Positions 31,991 through 44,827 of a DNA stretch of 64,000 bases are shown in pieces. The notes beneath the pieces are model-generated. The model did no database searches. It saw nothing but the letters and a program-made list of their open reading frames with translations, and had not been told where the DNA came from. Origin of the DNA: Anaeramoeba flamelloides (Eukaryota > Metamonada > Anaeramoebidae); NCBI GenBank assembly GCA_027625915.1, contig JANTQA010000047.1:8494001-8558000 (forward strand), in the 5' to 3' direction. A program made the position numbers and the translations under genes. Positions within the stretch are counted from its first letter, which is position 1. The number at the start of each line of letters is the position of its first letter.

Positions 31991-34990
31991 TTATAAAAAA
32001 TTGTTTTCAGCAACAATCATTAAAAAATCTTCTCAAGCTTTTGTTTCCTAAATTATCTCACTATGGAATACTAAATTTTTAACAAGATATGTTTTTTCTA
32101 TTTATTTTTTTCATTCGATACTTTTGTGTCTCTTTTTTTTTTTCAGTATTTTTTTGGCTTTATCCAATCAAGAGGATCAAAAAATTATTTAAAAAAATAA
32201 AAATTTTAACAATAAAAATTAAGTGAAGATTCTATTCCATCATTATCCCATAGAAAAAAAATAAAAAAATCCAAAAAAAAAAAAGTAAAAAAATTAAAAC
32301 AATATATTATTTTTTCATATACCAATTGAAAAATTTAATTCTGATTTCGGATAAAAATAAAACATTTTGATTTTAATTGTAAACGTTAATGGAAAGGAAA
32401 AGTAATTTTTACAAAAAATAAATATTTCGGCTTTTCAGAGAAAGGATAATGGACCAGTGGTAACACAGCAAACTTACAATCCGAAGGACTGTGATAAATT
32501 TCACCTTAAACAAATTATTTCGGATTATTTATCATTTTCTTAGAAAACTATGTTAGTTTGATTTTGATTTAAAATATGGCTTATTATTCAGAAAAAAAAC
32601 TAATTCTTTGAAGAAGTCACCGTGTTGATTTGATTCTTTCCAATGATCCTAATAATCTAACCTAACGGAATTGGAACAAAATATCTTCCAAAATTATGGA
32701 GCAGTTCCCATTTTTGAGAAAATTGGACAACTCACATTCAGGTAAACAATACCCTTAAATCTTTAAATTATTCAGAGACTAATATGGTACTGTATAATGT
32801 TCATTTTTTTTTTTTTAATTTGGGTAATAAAAAAAAAAATAAAGAAATTTACTTTAGATTTCTACAATAACAAAACTTATTAGTTTTTTAGATTTTCAAA
32901 TAAGTGATTATAATTGCTGATTTTTATCTAATCTGTTAATTTTTAAAACTTGGTTAGATTTTCTATAGATATTCAGTTTTATTCAGAAAATTTATCATTT
33001 TTCAGTATTAATTAGAAAATCTTAAGATTACCTTGATTAATTTTATTATATTTTAAGAAATATACAGAAAATTATTTATTGTATTTTTTTATTTCCTAAA
33101 TTAAAAACAAATATCTAATAATTTTTCTTAATACATCCAATTTAGCCAATTAACTCCAAGATTTAATGAAATCAATTTAAAAATTTATAAACCATCAACT
33201 ATTGAAAGAACTTCATAGAACTTGATGACTCTCTGAAAATAAAATATTTCACAAGCGAATATTTCTAAATTCTTTTTTTCAGATTAAATTTTTTTTTTAG
33301 CAAATCCTTTGTAGTTGAACGAATCTAAAATACAGATACATTTACTAAATACATAATTATGTATTACTATAGTATTATAAAAATAAAATTATAATAAATT
33401 TTGTTGTTTGTAAAACATAAACTAAAAGAATAAATAGAAAATAATTATCCTGGTTTAATGTGTATATAATTTTTTAGAAACGTGTTGGTTAATATTTATA
33501 AAAAAATCAAAGAAATCAATCAAAAAGTGTTAATTTTAAACCAATTGAATTTGAAACAAATTTTCATTAATTAATAATAGTGGAAATCCATTATTATATG
33601 CTTATATACATGAAAGATAATTTAAGTTGGTGTGTATTTAGAATGAAATTTATACTTGTTCTATTCTACATATATAAATTTATAATAACATGATTTTTTT
33701 AATTTAGTAAAACAAAAAAATATTTTAACTCAATGCCAAGTAGCGAGATTTTTTGAGAATATTTTAATTCTGAAGTCAAACTCATCAAAAAAAAATAATA
33801 AAATATTATTACAGAACTAAAGGAGATTTAAATAAAAAGGATTTTTTCAAGAATAAAGTTTGAAAAAAGTTATAGTTAGTTCTGAATTATAAAAAAAAAA
33901 TATTAAAAATGTTTCACTTTACTCTTAATTTTTGAATATTTTTTATTACTTGAAATATTAATTCTAGTTTTTTCTATTTATTTCCGAGGTTGTATTTGTT
34001 AAAACCTGTTTCCAAACATAAAAATCTATTCAGTTTAAGGATATATTTTAAAGTGATAATAAACACCATTTCAAAATCATTGACAGTTTTAAAACAAAAT
34101 TTTGTAAATAATTATTTTTACAAATTGAATTTATTTATTATAATAAAAAAATTACTATTTTAAAATCCAGTTCTATACACTAAAAAGATTTATTATTTCA
34201 TCTAAAAATAAAATAAAAAAAAAAAATGAAAAAAAATAGGGTGATTTATTATGAAATTTAATTTATAGTTGAGAAAAAGAAACAGATTAGAATTCTCCAC
34301 ACCAACCATAATTATACATTAGTCGAAAAAACCCTTTACCCATAACCAACAACTTTTTTTTCAAATAAATTCAAACCTTTTTTTTTCTACTTGACAGAAT
34401 ACAATACCTAATTCAATATTTAACAGTATACCCAAGTTCAAAATGTTTTTGAATGAAAACTCTTTGAAATTTTCTATAAATTTTGAATTAGGAATGATAA
34501 GTTTAATTTTAAATTTTTTATATTTTTCTCAATTTTTTGAAATTTCGTGTTCTTTTTAAACACAAAAATTATCTTAACAATTGACTCTATTTTTATGAGA
34601 AAATTTTTAAATAATTTGTTCCTTCATTTTCAGAATTTCTCTTTTTAATAATAGAACTTTAATAGATCACTATCATATTTAATTACTGTTAATTAACCGT
34701 TTCATTGATCCTTGAATTTGTAAGCCTTCTATAAAAATAAAAGACATGATTTTTAATTTCAATAGTCGAGTTCCCCAATCATTGTCTATTATATGAAGTA
34801 AATCAAAGACTATCTTGGTAATTGGATAAATAAGACGTTGGCATAATAACAAGTTATTTCATACCAACCAAACTCATTGTTCTCGTTCTACATGTCTTGA
34901 TGAGTTTTTGGTTTCAAAATTAGAACACATTAAAATTATTTTTTTCTTTTTCTACTTTTTTTTTTTCAAAGTTTCACCAAACAAAAATAA

Positions 34991-36005
34991 ATGTCAAATT
35001 GGGACGATATACCACTTAATGATAAAGATTATAAAAAAATCAAAAGATATAATAAAACACCAAAGAAAACGAGCTTCAAAACTGAAAAGTTGAATGAGTT
35101 ATCGAATATTTTTGAGATGATTGAAAGCACCAAAGATCAATTCATCAAAGAAGATTTTGATGAAGAACCAAAAAGGTTTTTTCTTCTTCAAGATGCAGAA
35201 CTAAAACCGTTTTTTAATGATCGGGGAATGGTTGAAAGTGTACAAATCCCAAACCAAAGCCAAAGCCAAACGAATTCTCACACCTTAACCAAATTCAACA
35301 GTGATCCCAACACACAAATTAACAAAAATGTTCATCAGTTTTCAAATGTGAACCAAAAGCCTCAAACCAGCAACCAAAATAATCAGCAAGAGTATGCTCA
35401 GAATTTACAAAAGCAACAAACTACAAACAACAATAATCAAATTTTCTCTTTCAATGAAAAACAAAAAGAGGAAAAAGTACAGCAATTACAAAAACAAAAC
35501 CAAAGCCAATTACAAAAACAACAATTAATCGAAAAACAACAAACGCAATTACAAGGGCAAACACAAAAACAAAAAGTAGAAGAAGACGATGAAGTTCAAG
35601 AATCGCAGTTTGAACTCCAATTTTTGGTTAATAAAATGAATGAAAATGTTGTTTCGGGTCTTACTTTTTTGTTTTCAAATAGGATCATTAAAAAGGATCT
35701 TAATGAAATCGCAAAGTTTTTGTTTTTAAATTGCGGAATAAACCCTGAAAGCTTGGGCGAGTTTTTTGCACAAGGGTTGATATTTTTTTTTTTTTTTAAA
35801 AATTTTTCTTTTATTCAAAACTAAAAGACTAATTATCTTTCCTTTTGCAACTTTAATTTTTAATTATCAATAACAATAAAAATATAATAATAGAGAGTTA
35901 TTTGCAGAAGAAGTGTTTCCAATCTTTATGAATATGTTTTCTTTCAAAGAAGAATTACTTACAAAAAGTTTTCGGTTTGTTTTCTTTTTTCTTTTTTCTT
36001 TTTTT

Positions 36006-36039
<34 letters not shown>

Positions 36040-39000
36040 TTCTCTTGGCTCTTCTTTTTGTTACACTTATTTTTTTTGAAAAGTTTCTCTATTGTTCTTA
36101 CTCTAAAATCGAAAAGAAAAATCGATTAAAATAACTCGTGAAGAACAAATAATTTTGTTCTCTTTTGTTTTCACCCCATTTTTGTAATCCCATTTCACAA
36201 ACTAAAATAAAAAGTAATTCACTTGAGAGTCTTGTCGATCTTGAGAGGTAGACAAGAATTTTCTTATGGAAACCAACAAAAAAAAGCCTTAATTTTATTT
36301 TTAATAATTCGATCAAAGCAAACACCAACAATAAATTGTCAAATTAAAAAAAAATATATTTTTGAAGAACTCTCCGAATTTTTGTGATCCTTTGAATTAC
36401 TTTTATAAACTGCAACATATTTTATGAATTAAAAGAGTGTTGAGTTGAGAAATCTTGTTACAATTTAAAATTAATGTTTTTTTTTGTGAAAATTTGTAGC
36501 ATCTATTAAATATTCCCGAAAAGACCCGAAAATCAAAAATATCCGAAATTTTTTAACCACTTAAAAAACACTTTTTGAAGAACTTCTAAGCAACTCAAGT
36601 GTTCTTATACTCGGTTTAATGGCAAAACTGGAATTTTGCTCAGAATATTTTTATTTGGCTACAAGTTAACAGAGATCAAAAAAGCGTGTGCCCATAGTAC
36701 AAAACCAGTGTTTCAAAATAAAACCATTGTGTTTTTTTTTCTTCTTGTTCCAACACAACATCTAATTCACTGACCAATAGTATACCTAAGTTAAAATCAA
36801 TTTTAAAGGCAATTCCTTGACATTTTATAAAGTAAATTTTAAATTAGGAATTGAATTTGTTTTAAAAATCTTTCTTATTTTTCTCCAATTTTAATGAAAT
36901 TTTTTGTTTTTTTTTGACTTTATAAAATTTTCATCAAAAATTCACTGAATTTTTTGATATATATTTTTGATTTGATCCTTCCAATAAAATTATTTTTTGT
37001 CTTTAGATTTTCTTGAGTTTTCTGTTTACTGTTATTTTCCAATTAATTAATGAAAATTTTTATTTCAATTTCCAAAATGAATATTAATTATTACTATTAC
37101 AACCAAATCTACAGAGGAAAAATTCTGTCTTAGAGTCCACTAAGGTAGTTTTATTTAATGTATAAAAATATCATTTCTAAAAGATTAGTTAAATATTTTT
37201 GGAGTTTTCTTCAACTTAAAAACTAAAAAAATATTTTGGAATTTGAAATAAAAATTTTCATTTTTTAATTGGAAAATAATAGTATTAGGAAAATCAATAG
37301 ATTTTCGTTAGGTTTTTTTTACTTTTTGTAATAAACCGAAAATTTATTAAAATTTTCTGTTTATTTCAAAAAGTAAAAAAAACCTAGAACACTTCACAAA
37401 TAAAATAGAAAACCTCAAAAAAACCTAGAACACTTTACAGATAAAACAGAAAACCTCAAAAAAACCTAGGCACTCTACAATACTTGACTACACGACTGTT
37501 TATTTATATTGTTATTATACCTAATAATTTTTAAATATTATTGACTTTTCCACCCAGAATTATTTATTATTAGATTTTCTCTAAAATTGAACAAGATTTA
37601 CATCTAATAATTTTAAGTTTTCTATTTCCCAAATGATATTTTCATTATTTTTTTTTGAAAATTTTAAATTTTTGGATCTATGTCCAAAACCAAGAATTTC
37701 TAATTTCTTTTTGAGTTTATATCTTCTTTTATATATTGAAATTTTTAATTGGTCTATTTTTGCTTCAGTTTTAGAAAAATTCTTAGAGAATTGTGAATTA
37801 TTTTTTAAAAAAAATTGTGACTTTTTTATTTATCCAAACATCTATCGCGTTGAAATCTTTTTGAATTAAATTAAAAATTACTAATCCATAAAAAAAATTG
37901 ACTAATGCGTATTGATTTAAACATTTGTAATTTTACCCCTTTAACTAAATTTTGCTGTTTAAATATCATTTTGATTTTTTTAAAATTGTATTTTGCCTTT
38001 TTGAAAAAAAATAAAGTATTTAAAAATTGAACTGTCCTATTAGCAAATGCCATTTTTGCTGTATAATTATCAGTATTAAAGAATGTAATTTTATTTTAAA
38101 AGATTTCAAGAATTTGTTTATCTTTTTCAGTTTGGTTTGTTTCCCATTTTTAATTTGTTTTTTTTTTTTTTTTGATTTCTTGAAAAGGTTAAATAAAAAA
38201 TAAAATAATTTCATCAAAAATGTAAATTTTTTTTTTTTCTGCATCTTTTTAACAAGATCTCTTTGACTTTTCAGATCAAAGAGTCAAGATTTCCAAACAC
38301 TCCACAAAAATCTTTCCAATTTTGTGAAAAATTTAATTCTGAAAGGGTAAACTGAAATTTTCTTGATGAATTCCAAAGTGATCAAGAAAGTAAAAAAAAC
38401 AAAATCTTGACAAAGACTCTTCAATTCATTCAAATTTGTTTTTAAAAACTAAAAATTGAGAGAATTATATTTTAAAAAGTTCGTCAATTGTCATGAATGT
38501 AAATTTTGCGATAAAAAACTACTGCCTAACCTAAAAATTAAATTTGTATGTTGATTATATCAAAAACATTAAAAGGAAATTTGATTAGAAAATTAAGACG
38601 AACTCATTCTGATATTTAAAAATATTATTAGATTTCAATTTTTTTAAAATTATAAAATAGAATTTTACATTTTTCTTTCAAATTTTGATAATTTTGAAAA
38701 TCACAAAAATAGCATTAATCACAGAAATCACAGAAACCAATTTGGAATTTAAAAACTATTAACAATATTTGATAAGGCTCTAACTCTTTATAAAATAAAA
38801 TAATTATTAATTTGAAGTCAAATCACGAAAAAAAATTTACTAAAAAAAAAGTACTTCGGTTGTCTAAAACTATACGTAATATTATTTTTTAAAATATAAA
38901 ATCAATTTTATAAAAAAAAATAAAAATACATTAACATTCCAAGTTGTCAATAATCTAAATATTAGAATTAGTATAATTGCAAAGCTTTTTTAACCATCTT

Positions 39001-39545
39001 TTGATAAAATAAAATAAAAAAATACAGTTAATATTCAATATTTGTTTTGTAAATTTCACTATTAAAATTAATCTCAGCATATTAAATAAAGTGAAATTTA
39101 TAATTTTTTTTCTTCATTTTCAGATTTTTTCATCATTTTCCAATTATCTTTCATTTTCCAATTATTTTTTATATATATTCCTAATAAATTCCACTTTTTT
39201 TTTTGAATTTTTATTATTTTGACATTTTATATTGATTGTTTTCTTTTTGAAAATAAAATAATAGGAAGTTTTGCGAAAGGGTTAAAGTTGTACTAAAACC
39301 TAAACAAATTGTAAACTGTCTTCGTACATTTGGCAATGTTTATTTTAAACAAAATACAAACATTTTACCAAATTCAGGTATTGTAATTTTTAAAATTTCT
39401 TTATATTATTTATTTATTATTTTGTTGTTATTTTCTCAAATTAATTTTAAATTCTTTATCTTATTTTCTCTTATCTGATAAAACAATAATAAACTAAAAA
39501 CAAAAACAATAATAATAAACTAAAAACAACAACAACAACAACAAC

Positions 39546-39589
<44 letters not shown>

Positions 39590-40197
39590 TATTGATATCT
39601 ATTGATTTTTTTAAAATAGATCTTGTGACTGAAGTTATTTATCATCTCTGCATAATTGGATCATTTGACAATTTACATAAATATTCCTATGATGAAGACT
39701 TTATTAATTATTTTAAAAAAAAACTCGAAATAAACGGGTTTAATGAAAAATATTTCCAACAATTATATGATGATGTTATAGTAAACCCAATCCCGATATT
39801 TTATTCAGAAATTAAGGGAAATTTAACTAAACAGGGAGGGAAAATAAAAACTTGGAAAAAAAGATGGTTTCAATTATCTGCAGAATGTTTATCTTATTAT
39901 AAAAATCCAGACTCGACAATACCATTGGGCATGATTCCATTAAAACAGGTAACTATCAAAAAAATTGTTGATCAGCAAAAAAAAAGAATTGGTAGGAAAT
40001 CAAAGAATATTGAATATAAAATTCAAATTACACTGGAAGGTTCGACAGTGAAATATGCAAAAAATAAAAGGAAAAGGAAAAAGAAAAAAAGCAACCATAA
40101 ACAATTTTTAATAAAAGCTAATACTAAAGAGGAATGTGATAATTGGTCAAACTCAATTGAACAAATGATCATGATTAATAATTGCTTTGAACATTGA
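34991..40197 (+). CDS. Cytohesin-like Sec7-PH protein with lysine in place of the catalytic Glu
   Basis: Four exons (34991-35775, 35894-35974, 39265-39377, 39620-40197) join in frame to 518 residues; introns are 118, 3290 and 242 nt. Residues 1-210 are polar and Asn/Gln-rich. Residues about 214-385 align without gaps to the cytohesin Sec7 domain through the end of the finger region (EIAKFLFLNCGINPESLGEF; LYDDVIVNPI). Residues about 392-510 form a PH domain with GGKIKTWKKRWF, the phosphoinositide-binding signature of cytohesins. Sec7 domains activate Arf GTPases through a glutamic finger in FRLPGEAQKI; the aligned segment here is KVVLKPKQI, with Lys300 at the Glu position, and the NTSLHN motif is also lost. 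Catalysis is therefore unlikely, and a scaffold or decoy role at membranes is inferred. The PH domain has a long Lys-rich loop. Confidence 0.82.
37288..37490. repeat. Foldback plus 41-bp tandem repeat inside the Sec7-PH intron
   Basis: TAGGTTTTTTTTACTTTTTG (37309-37328) is complementary to 37367-37386. It is followed by two and a half 41-bp units (37376-37416, 37417-37457, then partial) built on AAACCTAGAACACTT and AGAAAACCTC. A related arrangement lies at 55250-55560. Confidence 0.7.
39525..39586. repeat. (AAC)n-(AAT)n microsatellite in intron 3 of the Sec7-PH gene
   Basis: A run of AAC units passes into a longer run of AAT units, ending about 33 bases before the 3' splice site. Confidence 0.8.
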
Positions 40198-43100
40198 TTT
40201 GTTTTTGAAATTTAAAATACCAAAATTTAAATTTGAAATTGATAGTTTTTGTTTTTATTAAAAATTTTTTGTTCACAAATTAGACTTATTAATAAAGGAT
40301 TGAAAAAAAATATGATTTTTCTTTTATATCATACACACTATATTAGAGTTTTTAAATATTTTATATTTCAATATTCCTGTTCTGTCTTTCTTTCTTTGTA
40401 TATATTCTCTCCAGTAATGCAAATATTAAAAATAATTTTTGTGAAAAATTATAATTGAAAAAAATTATTTATTTTGCCGAATTAGAATTTTTTTTTCAAA
40501 CAATAGGAAAAAAAAAAATATTTTTTAAAATAATAACGTTTATGATCATTCTGAATTATATTAATTGTCAATATTTGATGAAGCTTTTTTTGAGATTACT
40601 GTTTTTTTATAATTTGAAATTCAAAATAATAACACATTTTTTTTTCCATTAAATAGTGAGTACAAAAAGTTCAACTGTTTGGAGTTAGATTTTCCAGAAA
40701 TCAAAAGAATTGAGTAAAATTCTTGATTTTACTCCATTTGAATGAATTCTGGGAAATAGTTATTAGCTTTTTTTTTTTAATTAAAGTGATTAAACCTAAA
40801 TATTAGTAAATTTACTTTTTATTTCTTAAATGAAAAAAAAAGTTTCTTGAAGTTTTCCTGAATTTGATATTTATACTGAACTTCAATTGATTTTTAGAAT
40901 CAAACAGAAAATTTCAACAAAACATAAAGTCAGTTCCACTTTTAAGGTACAAACTTTCATCAAAAAATAAGGCAGAAAAAAATTTTCAAATTAAGGTACA
41001 AAATTCCGATTTTAAGAAAATAATTTGTGAAAATTAAAAGTTCCACATTTTGTGTCTAGATTTGAGATTTTTTGTGTGTTTTAAATTTTATTTAAAGTTC
41101 GTGTTTTAATAGTGAAAGTGGCTGTATATTATCTTTTTCACGATTTAAAAGAATAAAATCAAATATATTTCTATATTTTTTTATTTTTCTTGAAAAGCGC
41201 TGTTGGGATTTTTTTTAATTGGAGAAATTAAAAGAAAATTTATTTAATTTTTGGTTTATTACTCAAATTATAAAAAAAAACCTAGGCACTTGGCATTACT
41301 ATATTAACTTGATGAAATCCGATTTGGATTAGAGATGTTTTTGAACTAGGTGAGAGTTGACCAATTATATAAAGAATTATATTAACTGAATAAATTGGGT
41401 AAGGTCTTGTTTAGCTTCTTTTCCAGTTTTTATAATATTCAAATAGATTATAAATATACAAGTTAATTACTTCAAGAAATTGTGTTGGAATATGAAGAAT
41501 AATCCTACTTTTTAATTAAAATAACACCTTTATATTTTTTGTAAATGTTTATAAAATAATAAACAATAAGAAATAATGAGTTTAAGGCGGATAAAGTAAA
41601 AATCCATTAATTATTAATGTATGTTGTGCATTTCACCATGGTTCCATAAAATTTCCTTCAAAAGATACATATTAAAAAAAAATCTAGTAATAAAATTATA
41701 TGTTCCGATTACTAATATAATAATATTATGATCTAAAAAATTTTTTCAATGAATATAAAAATTTAAGGGTGTAAGATAGTCACAACATTAATCAAGATTT
41801 CTATTTGTTGTTCTTTTTGGTAATCTTATATATACTATTAAGTAAAAGTATTTTGAAAAATTTAGAAAAATAAATTTGAAAATTTTGAATTTTGTGAAAA
41901 TTTCACAATTAAAATTTCGGACGAAAAATTAAAAAAAAAACAAAATAATGAAAGAAAAAGAACTTTGAAGAAATTTTTTTCTTTTCCTAGACAAAAAATG
42001 AAAAAATGAAAGTATTATAAAAAAAAATTGTAATCGACCATAAATTTCACTAATCTTAAATTTGAAAATATTAATTCAAATATTGGAAATTTGGAGCATG
42101 TATTTGAGAACAAACAATACATATCTATTCTCATTTTTTATGGGAATTCAATATTCTCATTGAAAAAATCAATTATAAATATTCATAAAATCAAACTAAA
42201 TAATTTAATGCTGAAAGTTGATTTTTATATTTGAAAACAAGTTCTAATAATATCAGACCTTTAACACAAATATCCACTTTGTGTAACTGGCCAACATTTA
42301 TCTACATTTTCTGAAAGTTAATAGTTTTTTCATTCTAGATGAATTATTATTATATAATAAAAATATCATTGAAATTAAATTTATTAATAATTTTATCAAG
42401 GAAATTGAAATAAAGCAAAAATTATTCAAGATTTGAAAAAAAAAATTGTACTTTCTTCAAGATTTTTAGATTTTTTACAATTTTTTTCTCTTAGATTTAA
42501 TTTAACAGTACTGGTACATTAATTTATTTATTTTCTGCTTCATGTTACATTTTGGAATTTTTTTTAGTTATCTGTTAAAATTGGTATTTTATTGATGAAA
42601 ATCCGAAGAAACTTTTTAAAATTAGTAATTATCAAAAACAATCTTAGCCACTTTATTATTTAAAAGTGGAATATTTATAAAAATGAAAATTAAACTTAAT
42701 TTTTTTTTCTAAATTTTCTTAATTTTTCAGTATCTGAATAGAAAAGTGAGATTTAGCTTAGGGGTAGAATATAGTTGTGAGAAACTTTTTTTTTATGAAA
42801 TTATTTTTATTTCGTGTTAATTTTCATGGGTGATTAATTTGAAGGTAAAAAAACCATAATTCCAAAGATGATACATTTCTGAAATTCAACAAAAAAAATT
42901 GTTGAAATTTTTTAAAATAAAAATAGGATTACACTCAATATCAAATTTAAATTTTTATGAATTATTATTATTAATATAACTTGTCGATTTATATAGTATT
43001 ATGACAAATGTATAAAATTTAAGAAATAATCTGAGAAATGATTATTTTAATAAAGAAAGATGGTTTTAAAATAACTACATATTGACTTAAATAAATTTTT

Positions 43101-44827
43101 GACAGAAAGAAAACGGATTTAAAAACCGAAAAAATATTGAAATCCTCGTAATTTGTGAAAATAAACAAAGAAAAATATTATTTTATTTTTCTAAATTATA
43201 TTTATTTGAATTTTTTTTTTTACTGAATTTTATATTTCTTTTTATCAAGAAAAAATGATTTTTTTAAGATGAATTGAATTTTAGTCTAGAATGGTTTTCA
43301 ATTTGTCTTTCTTTTTGGTTTTTGTTTTCAAATAGTAAAAGAACTTCTTCAGAATATCAATATTATTCTAGAAGATTATATACAAGTATTAAAAATATTT
43401 ATATAAGCTTCTATGACGTTAAATGAAACTTAACCAATTTTTTTAAGAATAAAAACTCTATACGAGTTTTTTCACTATATTAATGTATTGGGTTGTAATT
43501 CTCCCAAAAGGAATATTACTTCCTATTTTTAGAAAAATACATTGATTCAACTTTCAAAATATTTTAAGTGCTTTATGTATTACACCTTAACATAAAATTA
43601 CTTTTATGGTCAATAATATATTTCTTGATTTTAAAGAATGTTTAATAAATAAATCTAGTTTGCATTTAAAATTTTGGTTTTTTTTTTCAAAAATTTTGTC
43701 AGTTGAAAAATAATTTTTCCTGTTACAAGTTTACAATTTAACTGGGCAAGTTTTGAATCAAAATCCTTTTACTTCTCTTACTTTCTCCTCAATTTTTAAG
43801 TATTCTAGTGTTTTGGGTAAGGTTATCAATGTACTTCATAATAAAGGGTGCTCTCTGTTATAAGAGTTAAAAAGAAATTGCTTTTTTCAATTTACACTTG
43901 AAATTTTCGAATTCATTAAATGTTTTTTTTTTTACTTTTTTTTCTGAAAAAATCCAAATGATGATATTTGGACTTTTATTCTTCATAATTTCTTTTAAAA
44001 AATTTTTTCTGTGTATAATAATGTAATTCAACCTATAGATAACATGAAAAATGAATAGTCATGAAAAGATAAAATCTTTTTTTTTTTAATATTAAATTCT
44101 TGATAATTTATAGGGATAGTATATAAATTATCTTGATATTAATTATAACTCTTTAATCTGAGAAAATGGTTCGATTTTTAGTAACCTTCTTAAAATGGGA
44201 GTCTCTTTAGATCTGTTTTAATTCTTAATATTTGTTCTTTTTTAAAAAAAAATGCTAAAAAATTGTTAAAAGTTAATTTTTAATTAACTATTTCTATGAT
44301 CTTCATTAGTTCTTCTATTTGAATAAATTAAAATTGTTGTTCGAAAATTTTTCAGTACAAATATTTATTCTCAGCAAATCTCAAAAAATTAATTCAAGAA
44401 AAACAATGTTGTTTATATAAAAAAAGAGAAAAAATTTTCAAATAATCTTCCTATGGTAACCTAAGAGAATTCTAAAAAATAGATTAAAAATACCTATCTA
44501 TTGATTTATTTGTATGGTAATTTTTTGTTACTTTATATTGGTCTACTTGGGTTCAAATAACTAATCCTGGAATTAAATAAAGTTATTACAAAATTGAAAA
44601 AAGATGAATCTGTGAAACTTTTTCCCAAATTAATTTACCAATACCTGAACAAAAAAATTTCCAAACTTTTACAAATTATTGATCTCTTCAAACACCCCCC
44701 AGCACTTTAAAAGAGTGAAAAGTTATGTCCAAATCAAGATATTTAGAAAATCCAAGGAATTTTTTATGTGTGAACTTTATTCTAACTGATTTCATTTTTT
44801 TTTCTTTTATCCCAAGTTAATTTCTTA
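40198..44827. other. Gene-free interval
   Basis: AT-rich DNA with one family-1 MITE (40927-41124) and a short AAAACCTAGGCACTTGGCA match to the 37.4-kb repeat near 41278. No gene is supported. Confidence 0.5.
40927..41124. mobile_element. Foldback MITE family 1, copy
   Basis: A 198-bp copy after TA, starting AAGTCAGTTCCACTTTTAAG and ending AGTGAAAGTGGCTG before TA. The right arm is more degraded than the left. Confidence 0.75.

Larger units (their letters stand above)
30328..34990. other. Gene-free interval
   Basis: AT-rich DNA. It holds a (TTTCTG)n microsatellite at 30495-30530, a family-1 MITE at 31795-31990, a partial relative of the nested element near 31064-31200, and a tRNA-like fragment near 32450 that does not fold. 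No gene is supported. Confidence 0.5.

Noticed and set aside
32450-32515. tRNA-like stretch (CCAGTGGTAACACAGCAAACTT...)
   Set aside because: It has a D-arm-like GGT and an anticodon-region resemblance, but no pairing anticodon stem, no B box and no acceptor pairing. At best it is a decayed tRNA-derived fragment.
35913-36134. 73-codon plus frame after the Sec7 exon
   Set aside because: Only its first part (to 35974) is exon 2 of the Sec7-PH gene, in phase with exon 1; the rest is a T-tract intron read as Phe.
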